64,000 nucleotides of DNA from Gloeopeniophorella convolvens (Eukaryota; Basidiomycota; Agaricomycetes; Russulales), in contig WTXD01000051.1 of the NCBI GenBank assembly GCA_022496205.1, positions 1 through 64,000 of the forward strand, written 5' to 3'. Numbering within the stretch: position 1 is the first letter of the stretch; the number at the start of each line of letters is the position of its first letter. The notes under the pieces are model-generated. The model had not been told where the DNA came from, made no database searches, and was given only the letters and a program-made list of their open reading frames with translations. Below, piece after piece: positions 1 through 10,615 of the stretch. The translations under genes and the position numbers were made by a program.

Positions 1-1471
1 ACTGCGCGACACAGTTGTGCGCCTTGAAGCTGAGCTACAGGCTGCGCGCTCTGAACGCGAGGCATGGTGCGCCTCGCTCGTTCATTTCGGACTGTCAGAT
101 AATACTCACATCGGGTTTTCAGGGCACAGAAAGCGGCACCCTTGACGCCGTCCGCGACACCTGTCTCGATCACGCAGAGTCTTTCTTCGCTCCGTCTAGA
201 GCATGCCCACCTCCTCGAGGAACATGGAGCAGACCGCGCGGCACTCCGCCAGCGCGAGGCAGAGCTTGCAGATGTTCAGATGCGCGAGGTCGACGCGCGA
301 GCGAGCGCAGAAGCACTGCAACAGGCTGCACGTGCCGCAGAAGAACGCGCGGAGCGAGCTCAGCGTGCAGCCGTGCTTGCAGAGCGTGAGGCCAGCTTCC
401 TGCGCGCGCTGAACGTGCGTAGTTGTAGGTCTCTTCTGTGTTGTACTCAAGTATCCACTCAGGCGAGCTATGCGAGCGAGGACGTTGCTCAAGGTACCGG
501 AGGTGTTGACCAAGCCCGCGAACAGCATATGAGCGAGCTCGAGGCACTGGTGGCAGCGTACAAGGACCAAGTGAACTCGTTAGAGGCCCAGTTACGGGAG
601 ATCTCACAGCAACCGGCCCGCTCCGCAGGCGCGGGGCTGCAAGCGCTTCGCGACGAGCTGGCAAGCGAGAAGGACGCGCTGCGCGAGGCGCGCCAAGGCA
701 CGTACCCTGATCGACCCGTTATCCGCATCTCACCAACCGCATGCAGCCCTGGCAGAAAGGGAGGAACAGGCAGAACAGCACGAAGAACAGATCGAGACGC
801 TTGAGCAGACGCTCTTCGAGCTGCGTGGCGAGATCGGCGGTGGGCGACACGTCCCACCGGGCGTGCGCGTGCTCTCTCTCCGCGACAATCCGGCACAGCA
901 GTGGGCGGACCTGCGGCAAGCAGCGCTCGACCGACTCAAAGAAGAGAATGCGGCCCTCCTTGCGCGCCTTGCCTCCCTCGATGCCCGTGCACCCTCCGCT
1001 GCGGCCTCTACCGATGCCCCTGGTACACCTGGCGAAGAGTTGGTCCCTCGCGCAAGCTGGGAGGCTGCGTGTGCGGAAAAGATTGCTCTCGAGGATGAGC
1101 TGCGTGCGAAGGAGAAGCGCATGCTGCGCCTGCGGCAGGTCTTCGCAGCGAAGAGTGCCGAATTCCGTGAGGCGCTCGGCGCAATTCTCGGCGTCAAGCT
1201 CGCGTTCTACGACAATGGGCAGGTGCGCGTGACGTCACAATACGACCTCGGCGCCGCCTTTGTGTTCCAACCCGCAAAGGGCGGCGGCGGCGCAGAGGGC
1301 GGCGCGCGCATGCAGCTGGTTGCGCAGGGCGAGGGTGGGCCGCAGGAGCTACCGCAGCTGATGCGGAATTGGGTCGAGGTCGAGCAGAGCATTCCGTGTT
1401 TCTTGGCGAGCGTGACCCTTGAGTGCTATGACAAGTGGAAACGCGAACGCGAGATAGGCTTGGGGGAGTAG
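1..1471 (+). CDS. mad1: Spindle-assembly checkpoint protein Mad1, C-terminal part (5' truncated by window)
   Basis: Mad1 recruits Mad2 to unattached kinetochores and starts the spindle checkpoint signal. The visible part is a long Ala/Glu/Arg-rich coiled coil, followed by a conserved linker (HVPPGVRVLSLRDNPAQQW near 850-905) and the C-terminal Mad1 head: LRQVFAAKSAEFREALGAI, then a short beta segment (VKLAFYDNGQVRVTSQYDL) and the closing CFLASVTLECYDKW. These stretches match the family's globular C-terminus. At least two short introns are needed to keep frame, about 415-468 (GTGCGT..CAG) and about 702-745 (GTACCC..CAG). The stop is TAG at 1469-1471. The start lies outside the window, so the N-terminal coiled coil is missing. 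The product call is firm; upstream exon borders are approximate. Confidence 0.85.
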
Positions 1472-1763
1472 TGCTTTAAGTATTGTATATATCCTTTGTG
1501 GTGTATAGTCAAATAGTGCAAGTTGCTTTTCGATGATCACGTGCAATGCGCAACAATCCAACATGATACCGCACCCACGAGCACACAATACAATATTGTG
1601 GGCCCGGCAACAGATGGCATAAGTGCGACCGACAATAGGATGTATGACATTACGCAAGAAGGTGTATATGTAACAAGTATAATCCGGCTAGGCGGATCTT
1701 CTATACTCTACGCAATATATTCCCTATTCTAGATCTGTCTAGACTTTTGAATCTCCAGGGAGC

Positions 1764-2718
1764 TTAGTCGACGCGCACACGCTTGACGCCGTTGACCTTG
1801 GCATCTTCGCCCGTCGCGTTGGGAGCCCCAACGGCTGAAAAGTACTCGAGCTTCGCAGTCGGGTCTGCCTTGATCGTCTTAGCGCCGGCGGTCCAGTTTG
1901 CAGGGCACACCTCGCCGTGTTCGTCCTACCATCGGAGTTTAATACAAGACAGAAGGAAAGCAAGAAGCGGAGGAACACACGGTGAATTGGAACGCCTGAA
2001 TGAGGCGAAGTGCCTCGCCGACGGAGCGCCCGACCGGCAGGTCGTTCATGGTGATCTGCCTAATTGACGAAGTCAACCACCCCGTTGGCGATACTTATTG
2101 GAGACAATAAGGAGCAGATAAGCGTACCGTAGCACACCCTTGGGGTCGATGAGGTAGCTGGCGCGGAGCGCGACCCCCTTTTCCTCGACGAGGCACCCAT
2201 ACGAACGCGCAACGCGCATAGCACGGTCCGCAAGCAACGGCAAGCGCAACCCAGGACCGAGACCACCTTCTGTGCGCGGCTGCTGTGCCCACGCGTAATG
2301 CGAGTACTCCGAGTCGGTCGAGATCGCTGCGTGCGGGAATCAGCTGAAAGTTATGCGCCCGTGGGAGGGTGGGAGATACCAAGGACGGTGGTGTTGAGGC
2401 GTGCAAATTCGGGCAGGGCGTCATTGAACGCAAGAATCTCAGTCGGGCACACGAAGGTGAAGTCACTGGCAGATGTCAGGGATTTGGGACACGAGAGGGA
2501 GGAAGCATGGTCTTACAGGGGGTAGAACATCAGGAGTACCCTACGCGGGGAGGAGACAAGGAGCGACGTGTCAGCGCACGGTGACACGACGCGACGGAGG
2601 CACACGGAAGCACATACCATTGGCCACGGTAGTCCTCAAGGGCGATGTCCTTGAAGGTGCCGTCAACGACAGACGGGACAGAGAAGCTAGGGGCGGGGCT
2701 CTGAATGGCGGGCGACAT
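1764..2718 (-). CDS. tsa1: Typical 2-Cys peroxiredoxin (Tsa1-like thioredoxin peroxidase)
   Basis: Reduces hydrogen and organic peroxides with thioredoxin as electron donor in the cytosol. Read on the minus strand, the spliced protein begins [14 protein letters not shown], contains the peroxidatic motif [10 protein letters not shown] (near 2455), the conserved [14 protein letters not shown] segment, and the resolving-cysteine motif GEVCPANW (near 1905), so it is the two-cysteine type. The C-terminus ends VKRVRVD with stop TAA at 1764-1766. About four introns of roughly 45-75 bp interrupt it, for example the one beginning after LNTTVLG and the one before [10 protein letters not shown]. The start at 2716-2718 lies about 60 bp downstream of a TATATAAA element on the same strand. 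Family length (about 200 aa) is met. No defect is visible. Confidence 0.9.
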
Positions 2719-3458
2719 TGCAGTAAAGTGACGGTGTGGAGGTAAGAAAAAGACAAAACATGGTGCGGGCGCGAAGCTTTATATATGCGGCGTGGCGACA
2801 GTGGCGGCGACGTTTGTCGGTTGAAGGTGTCGTGAACGGAACCCTCCTCCGAGACGCGCTCGGCGGCACCAAATTGAGTCGATAATATAATTGGAGTTTC
2901 CCGATCGCGTCGCGTCGCTTTGGCCTTGTTTGGCTCCCCGTCCACCCAGGTCAGACACAACTCTAATTGGCGGGCGTGTGCGCTCCGTCCGTCGGCACAA
3001 CCGTCCTGCCACGGCAAAGTGTAGTGGGGTGGGAGCGACGTGTTGCAAAGTCGTTCCCGGGCTGAGAGAACCATTGCTCCCATACGGGATACGGCATGCA
3101 CATCGGGCACCGGTGCGCCGGCAAATACGTGCATATATACACGGGGATATGTATGGTAGCGTATACTTGTGGGGTAGGATCTAGCGTGGACCAACTATGG
3201 ACAGCAGCGATGCAAGGGTATCCAGTAACGTACGGTGCGTGCGGGAGTAGAACAAAACAGGTGGCATTGAGCGATGGGGCTCGTGACACTGGCTGAGGGC
3301 AGAGGCTTGCTCCTTTTGTTGTTTTATTTGCGGGTGGGAGAAGGAGGTATCGACAAGGAATGTGGCTGAATATAGGTACACATGCTGCGGGAGACGGGGG
3401 CGGCAGATGGAGCAACAGAGCAGCGGAAGTGGAGAACGTGTAGGAGATATTGATAAGG
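2719..3458. other. Intergenic region between peroxiredoxin and F-box-like gene
   Basis: Apart from the peroxiredoxin promoter at its left end I see no gene. ORFs here lack codon bias and recognisable motifs. There is an AT-rich stretch with several GTATAT/ATATAC words near 3120-3170. The right end is the 3' flank of the minus-strand F-box-like gene. Confidence 0.5.
2778..2785 (-). promoter_or_regulatory. TATA box of the peroxiredoxin gene
   Basis: TATATAAA on the minus strand, about 60 bp upstream of the peroxiredoxin ATG. Position and sequence fit a core promoter; this is not experimentally shown. Confidence 0.6.
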
Positions 3459-5096
3459 TCAATTAACTCGCACCCACTTACCCTGCTCGAATTCCCATCG
3501 CGCGCCAGAGGGAAATACGACGCAGCGTAGCGTGGGATTCAGCGACACGCGCGCTGCAGAAGCAATTCGTGCGGGTCCGTCTTCATGCGAGGGAGTGCCA
3601 GCGGGCAATGGCTGTACTGCGCGCACGCGCACAGTTTGAAGTGCAGGGGTATGAGGGAGAAGCGCGCCGACCTGCTTGTACAGCACCTGCAGCGACGGCT
3701 GTAGAACAGTCAGTACCTACTCCTGAAGCAGGCTTTTGGCACAAGTACATACCTCATCGAGCATGCCATCTACGCGCATTTCAAACACCTCGAGCGCCGC
3801 GCTCATCTTTGCGAGCGCGCCCAGTAGCCGCGCACGTGTACGGGCATCGATGTCTGCCGCGAGCACGAGCACGAGTTCTTGAACCTGGTTCCCGAGTGCG
3901 TCAGCGAGTGCGGCAGGGCGGAGCCCATCGTACAGCGTACTCGCGACACGCAGGGTAATGCGGCGTAGCGGGCGGCCCGGCGCGAGTGCGAGTGCAAGGG
4001 CGGGACTCGCATCGAGCATGGCAAGGAACGGTACCGCAGCGGGAGGTACGTCTGAGGGATTGGGCGGAACGCCGACGAAGCGTGGGAGCGCAAGAAGCGT
4101 CAGGGCAGGGCGTGAAGGGAGAACATCCGTGAAAAATGTGAATGGCAGAGTGTCGCCAAGAAGGGTGAGGTGCACGAGTCCGCGCCGCGCGGCAGTGAGC
4201 AAATCCACATCGAATGCGGGTAATGTTAGCGCTGCGAGAGCGCGCATGCTGCGCAGGGCGAGCGCAAGTGCAAGGCGGAAGGACGCGCCGCAATTGGGAG
4301 GAAAGGCGGGGATAATGAGGGACGTCACGAGCGCAGCGAGGTGCGGCGCGCCCGCAAGCGCAGCTACACACGCGTCGGCCTCCCCTGGCGCAAGCTCGAG
4401 CGTCCTATAAAGCGCAAGCTGCGCCGCGGCGCAGAAACGGCGCGACACCTGCGCGACGGCGGGTAGGCTGGCGCGCGGGACGTGCGCGAGGACGAGTGAG
4501 AGCGGGATGGGCGGGTTCTGCCGTGCGCGTTGGCGCGTCGTGCGTGGGCTGCGCGGCTCGTACTCCTGCAACGCAGAGACCAGCACGCGCTGCACGGGCA
4601 AAGGCGCCTCACTGATCGCGCCGAGGAGCGCAGGCGAGCTAAGCGTGCGCGTGCGGCGCGCCTGGGTGTCGGAGGGCGGGGTGTAGAATGTAGGCGCTGG
4701 AGAGGGTGAGATCGGCGACGGGAAGGACTGGTAGGGGTCCGGCGAGAGCGGCGAGTCGAGTTGCAGCATATCGAGGTCAGAGATGCTGCTTGCGCGCCGA
4801 CCGAGACCGCTGGGAGGGCGGATGTCTGGTGAAGGCGGTGACGGCGAGCGGCTGGGCGAGCGGGGCCATGGCACGGACGCGATGTGCCCGACACCGACAC
4901 CGGCCTTGGAAGGCTCGCGGCCCCTGATAAACGGAAGCTTGGAGGCGAAGGTCGTTACGCGCCTACGGATAGACATGGAGGCGGACGACTGAGAAGTAGA
5001 GGAGATGATGGACCCTGGCGAATGCCTACTACGGCCAGGGATGTCCTTGACATCGAGGGTAGAGAATTGGGAGATACGACGCGTAAAGGATTGCAT
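3459..5096 (-). CDS. F-box-like protein with disordered Ser/Pro-rich N-terminus
   Basis: Two exons on the minus strand. The first begins MQSFTRRISQFSTLD and encodes about 190 residues rich in Ser, Pro and Arg, probably disordered. An F-box-like helical segment follows (LSLVLAHVPRASLPAVAQVS..FCAAAQLALYRTLEL), then Leu/Ala-rich repeats resembling degenerate LRRs. One 54-bp intron (3699-3752, GTATGT..CTACAG) joins the codons for MLDE to PSLQVLYKQVGALL, and the protein ends GKWVRVN with stop at 3459. The layout, a weak F-box plus Leu-rich repeats, is the commonest F-box type in agaricomycetes; these act as substrate adaptors of SCF ubiquitin ligases. Substrate unknown. The F-box is divergent, so the assignment rests on layout as much as on motif. 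Confidence 0.75.
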
Positions 5097-6347
5097 TGTG
5101 GATGCAGCAGAGAAAGGACAGGGATGGTAGTGGGCTGAGAAAAGAGAAAAAAGAGAGATGAAGGGGAGCCCGTCCCCGGGGCAGTGAGCGGCGGGGGGAA
5201 CGTTGCCGTGTGGAGATTAGCTTGAGAGAGTTGAGAGCGCGTCGCTTACGGCACGGCAACGGCGCCCAGCTTCAAGCTTCAAGTTCAACGTTCAGTCTTG
5301 TCCTCCTCCCACTGACTCCGTCTTTCCTCGTGCTTTCCTCGGATCCACGCCCTATTGCATATATCCTCAATATCTCTTTTCCTCTCACTTCGGGCACCTA
5401 TTCGAGTTGACCTCCCTGTGTATTTTTGGCCGCCTTCCAACCTCCCGCGGCCATGTCGCTGTTCTTGCCTTGGAATCTTGATTCAGCCGTCTCAACGACG
5501 ATCTACGTAGGCATCATTGTTCATCCTCTGCACATCTTGTGCACCTTATGATCTTTCCAAGTGATCTTCTGCTCTATCAGGATCCTATATAGAGCTGTCA
5601 CTGCTCCCTATGAGGCTAAAAGCGGCGGGCGTCGTTGTTCTGGCAACACCACTCTGATTATGAGAGTTATGTGGGTCAACTCATCGACAGCTTCCCTTCC
5701 GCGGCCGCGTTATCTCACTGTCCTGCCCTGAGATTTTGCATTACACACGTATCTGCTCGTGATATACAATGTGTCGAACTTCGTCTCGTGCCCCTACCTA
5801 TCTCGGCGTTTCTGGAAATGCGCAACTAGAGAGGCCCAAACGTCAATGACCTGAGCTTATTCACGCTCACTTTGAGTCCCGATAAAGCCAGCTGCTGCCA
5901 CATTGCCATGTTCATTGGAGCTGCTTCTGTCTGTATTTACTGAGGCAACGTCTCGTGCAGGAGGCACGCCCTGCACCTTATTCTGTTTTAAGCTTCCATT
6001 TAGCCTTGATCAACATGTCTTCCATTTCACCCCTTGTAGTTGACATGATCAGTCACAAAGTAAGTCTCGGTCTCAGCCGTTGCAGAGCCGATCGCTCTTC
6101 TCACGTCTGCAACGAGCGGGACCACCATGGCTTTTTTCAGGAACGAGTACAGAATTCAAAAGTAGATCTACCAATCACCGTCCCCCGAAGGGGGTTGAAG
6201 CCATGGTGGCTCCACTCTGTGAGCGTCTGGGAACGAGACTACAAAATCTGTGAGTAACAGCCTACTGTCACAGACCATGGGGATCGTTGCCCCTCCGGGA
6301 TACGCGGCTACAGTACAGAGTCGATGCAGGGCTGTGCCTCCGAAATG
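5097..6347. other. Gene-poor interval with possible short ORF
   Basis: Probable upstream region of the minus-strand F-box-like gene on the left and of the small secreted protein on the right. A short plus-strand ORF starts at 5453 (MSLFLPWNLDSAVSTTIY) and is followed by a plausible intron 5510-5580, but the continuation stops after a few codons, so I do not call it a gene. TATA-like ATATATCC words lie near 5357. The rest shows no gene signal. Confidence 0.4.
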
Positions 6348-6354
6348 TATAAAT
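6348..6354 (+). promoter_or_regulatory. TATA box of the small secreted protein gene
   Basis: TATAAAT about 95 bp before the ATG at 6449. Together with the signal peptide that follows, it supports this as an expressed gene. Confidence 0.5.
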
Positions 6355-6448
6355 TGCCGCAGTGCGAGCCCGGATGTCCCAGAGTGCAGCCCCTATCGTT
6401 GTGCATCTTTGAACACCTCTCCCATACAACGTCCAGCTGCCAGCTCAC

Positions 6449-6705
6449 ATGCGTGTCCAAGCTCTGCTCATCGTCTGCCTGGCAGTCGTCGTCAATGCGT
6501 CTCCAATTCAGGCCAACGGTACGGTGTCAATGGTCTTCCTGACATCTTCCTGGCATCTGTAACCTTAGAGTTGGATTTCCTAGCATTGAAGCCCCGGGGA
6601 TGTCCCCCGGACTGTAAGCCAGATTGTCCGATCTGCACTCCGTGCGTACACCCATATACCCGTGGTCTGTCCCGCTGGATTGTGCTTATAAGGAAACGCA
6701 GTTGA
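6449..6705 (+). CDS. Small secreted cysteine-rich protein (68 aa, two exons)
   Basis: No homologue recognised. Exon 1 (6449-6518) encodes a clear signal peptide, MRVQALLIVCLAVVVNASP. A 50-bp intron (6519-6568, GTACGG..CTTAG) follows. Exon 2 reads through a compact cysteine motif CPPDCKPDCPICTPC (spacing CX3CX3CX2CX2C, five Cys) and ends IRKRS at 6705. An alternative 3' splice from GTACACCC (after the last Cys) to TATAAG would swap the C-terminal tail but keep the motif. A TATA box lies about 95 bp upstream. Signal peptide, splice sites and Cys clustering together argue for a real effector-like or metal-binding peptide; function is unknown. The divergently placed neighbour to the right is a secreted amylase. 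Confidence 0.6.
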
Positions 6706-7130
6706 CAAAAACGGATCCGACTATGTCAGTATTGTATCAATGTGATGGCATCTTGACAGTAGGTGCGGGCTAGCTCATTCATTGTTTTCCCGCAATGTAT
6801 TATGGGGGTAGCGTCTCATTCTGAGTGCATTGGTTTTAGCTGTTAATCGTCTAAGATACTCTATCGTCTGTTACGAACACGAACACAAAGACTTGTCTTG
6901 TTTTACGCATCGATAGCTGGGGAAACAATATCACCTGCGAATGGTCCGTTGTTCGTGTTCTACGTACTACCGAAGTATCGAGGGCACGGCAAGATATTAA
7001 CAGTGATGCGTTGCGCGGCCTTGCATAACGCCATTTAGGAGAGGAGTTAGCGATAAATCAAGAAGCCTACATAAGTATATACAACATCGTCCAGTCCTAT
7101 TAACTCCACCCCGGCCGCACTGGTGTATGC

Positions 7131-9742
7131 TCAGCGCCAGCTCGTGACGATACCTTGAGTGCCGGACGTAGGCGTCGTCGCCTGTCGGTTCGGGTCCGAC
7201 TCCCATACGATGCTACCATCGGTCTCCTTGCGGATAAACTTGAACTGGAATGCGGTATTGGGCGGTAGATACGCCGTCGCGCCCCACACGGGGTAAGATG
7301 TTGGGTCGAGCGGGATCTGCCACGTCCGACACGTGTCAGCACAAGCAACGCATGTCGCCCCAGAGAGGGGTGTAACACGCACTGCATTGGAGGGATCCCA
7401 GTTACCCAGCTGGGGTACACTGCCCACGACGAATATGTTCTGAATAGATCGCGTTTAGTACCAGTCAAGGGGCTCGATGTGAGCATCGATACCTCGCCGA
7501 ACGTCGTGTTCGCCGTCTCAGAGAACATGACAGGAACCTGCACCACGCTCGGCGTGGCCGCAGCGATGCCCAGAGCTCCCGTGTGCACCGCGAGTGCCTG
7601 TCGCGCGCCGATGTTCACGCTGACGCTGCCGCCTGCGGCAATCGTCACACTGCGGTACATCCATCAGTCAACTTAGCATCCATGTACGAACAAGCGAGTT
7701 GCACTCACGCAGAGCCCGTGCATGTCCCCGCGGCGCCTGGCGCGCCCTCTGCGACGTTGCAGTACGATCCGGCTGGCAGGCCCGTGGCGAGCGTGGCTTG
7801 CCACGGGGTATCTGCGTTGTTGATCGCTACGAAGCCCAGTGTGCCTGGTCTATGTCAGCAGGAGGCTCAAAATCGTGTTGAAGCAGGACGCACCACGGGC
7901 GAACGCGATGCGTTGGGATGTCGGTGCAGTCCATTGTGCAAGAGCGGCGCTACCAACGTGATTCCGGAAGCCGACCATGCCTGCAATGGCGGGCCAGCGG
8001 TGCTGGCAAAACCTGGAATTCTCAACGTCAGATGCATGAAGAGAGATAACTGGTGTGTTCGGCGCACCATCCATCCGCACCGATGCTGCCACTGCAGGTA
8101 CCAATGCCTATGTGTGATAGAGGATTTGATATGAAGGAGGCGAGGGCTATGAGGTAGAGTACGTACCGCTGTTAGGCGCGCCAGCATCGAAGTTGGGGAA
8201 GCTATCGTAGCTCGAGAGTACGGTGGGAGTCCCGTACGGGTGCGCGCTATAGTGACACGAGCAGTTCAGCAATGGCGCTCCGAGTAAAACGCAATCTCGT
8301 ACAGGGCAAAAACGGTAGCAAGCGTGTACGTGTTCGAAGGCGAATATGCATTGAGCGAGAATGAGTTCTGCGCATACTGTCAATGAAACGAAAAGTCAGA
8401 GAACTCATAGCTCGCACCCGCTCAGTATCGTGATTGCAGACGATGGCGTTCGCGCTGGATCCTGCGACCCAGCCTTGGTTGTCGAGGTTCTGTAGTGCTG
8501 AGATGCCGCTGGTGAGGAACCCGTCCCTCAGCGCGGTGGTATAGCGGAATCTGTGACAGCAGACCGTTAGGCGAGGCAGTTGACGAGGGAGAACGTGCTA
8601 ACTCTTGGACGTCACCGTTTCCGGTGTACATCGCGGGAGTGACTGGTTCACCTTCGCCCCAGTATACCTGGAAGCCATATTTTGGCCCAAACATCTCATT
8701 CGATATCACTCGAGTGCTCACCTCTTGAGTGATATAGGGCTTAGTTGTTAGTCTCGACAAGATGTTGGCGATATCTGCAGGGTTGATATCTGGGGGTGAA
8801 AGGTGAATAGATCCATCTAGAACGAAGCTAGTGCACGCACGCACTCTTTGCAGCATCAAGGCGGAATCCATCTACCCCTAGACTAATCAAGTCGTTTGCG
8901 TACGCGGCGAGCTGTTGCCGAACAGCATCCGTGTCCGTGGCCAAGCTGAAGATAATGAGCGCTCTGTGCCGAGCTGCTTCAACTCAGGCGTACTCACTCT
9001 GCCAGGTTGTCAAGCTCGCATGTCCACACTTCGGTTTCGTCATCCCAGTTGACAATGTCGTCGCCTGACTCGAGACCACAATGATGGAAACTCGAGTTCT
9101 GGTAAATGCCAGGGTAATTGTAATGTGTGAAACCTTGAGATAGATTGTTGAGAAGAAGAAGGCCTGGAATAGAAACAGTACAAACTGCTCCCTGCTACGC
9201 CCGTACCAGAATCCTCGCCGGACATGTGATTCCAGATACTATCTGCAATCGGGTGAGGCTGAGTCCCACTGACAGGGTATCCTGCAACAGCTTGGACGAA
9301 CCAGCTATGACCTTGACGCCAGCTGCATGGCAAGTGTTAATCATATTTTGGTACTGCGATCGGTTTCCGCGCTTGGAGGTGAGTATGTATGAAACGGGCT
9401 GATAGTCCGTCCACCATTGAGAGCCCTGAACGTGCTCTTGTGCAGGGCTCGCTTGTGTATATGATTGGCGTGCGTTTTACGCGCATAGGCGAAGCTTGAT
9501 GCTCACCTTGGACGAATCCATACCCAGCCGGGCCGAGGAAAGACGTGCATTCTGCTGCAATGCTGTCCCAGTTCCACTCGAACATTTGCGCAATCACCGC
9601 TGCCAACAAGCGTTGAACTCCCTGAGAGCGCGGAGGTCACCGAACGCTCACCTTTACTTCCAGACGGCGCACGCTCAGCATGCGTCGCAGCGCGCGCGAG
9701 CGCCGCGTGCACGAGTACTGGAATCAGAGATGGCAGGAGCAT
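7131..9742 (-). CDS. Secreted alpha-amylase, GH13 (subfamily 32-like) with C-terminal CBM20
   Basis: Hydrolyses internal alpha-1,4 bonds of starch outside the cell. Sixteen exons can be joined in frame with 15 introns of about 45-70 bp. The protein begins [20 protein letters not shown] (signal peptide), then [37 protein letters not shown], and the GH13 regions DGFRLDAAK (nucleophile Asp), [12 protein letters not shown] (acid/base Glu) and IVCNHDTER (transition-state Asp). [16 protein letters not shown] and a beta-sandwich domain C follow. The last ~100 residues are a starch-binding CBM20 ([37 protein letters not shown]) ending GIVTSWR. All catalytic residues are present and no frame breaks were found. 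The first intron follows the signal peptide region. A TTAAAA TATA-like element lies about 80 bp upstream of the ATG on the minus strand. Confidence 0.9.
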
Positions 9743-10615
9743 CTTTCGCGGGTGTGCAGCTCGCCGGCCTTGTTGGACTCGGTGCAGAGGGAAAGGACGC
9801 CTTCTCTATCCGTTGGTCGGGTTTTAAGCTCGGCCGCGCGGCGTCAGCGCTGTCCTGAGCTTCCGGGGATGTCGATCGCGTGGTCATTGACTGACCCAAC
9901 ACGTGTCGTGACCCATTCAGAATTCTTCTTCATTCAGAATCGTGACAAGTCGCGGAGACTTCGGGGTGCACCTGATCCAGCGCGTTGCTCGGACGGCTAG
10001 GAGAGTTGGGGTTTTGTGAGACTCCTGCAGAATTTGAGCGAGAACGCCACTCGCTGTGCCCTTGTTCGGGTACTTGTAAAAGCGAGCATCTTTTGGGTAC
10101 GTGTGCATTGAGTTGCGCGGCGCGAGACGCCGCTCCACTGACATGCGGTGACAGCTGGTGACAGCGATACGCAGGCTAGCAGCTGCTAGCAGCGACGCTA
10201 GCACGGGGTCGGCTGTTGCTTCCGGTTGTCGTCGGCCCGCGCGGCTTCTGCAGTTCTCGATGATGATGGTGCGGCCGCATGACGCTGTTTCCGCAAGGCG
10301 CGGGTCAGAGGTCGACAACTTCAGTTTCCGAGGGCATCGATCCCCAGGCCGCGTCCGCGTTGTGGCGAGTCGGCGCGTTGCAAGCGCGGATCGGGCCGCC
10401 GACTCGCGCGGTTGCCGGTTTCGTCATCGCCGGCCTCAAGGCTCAGCTGCTCGCGCGCGAGCGGTGCAACAGCTGTTCTGAATAGACTACGTACGTATCC
10501 CTGCAATCGCCACTACGCCGGCTTGTCATAGCCTTCATTCCGAGTTTTCGTTCCGTTTTCTCATTGTACTTTCAGTCTTCCGATTGAACAGGATTGAACC
10601 GCCTGCGTGGCGTCA
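9743..10615. other. Divergent promoter region between amylase and OMA1-like gene
   Basis: Upstream sequence of both flanking genes. It contains CCGGGG (near 9863) and GTTGGGG (near 10005) words that resemble Mig1/CreA sites, which would suit carbon-catabolite control of the amylase, but such words are short and expected by chance. No gene seen. Confidence 0.4.

Noticed and set aside
9340..9540. Frame break in the amylase after GYGFVQ
   Set aside because: An intron ending at ATACACAAG restores [14 protein letters not shown], matching the family.
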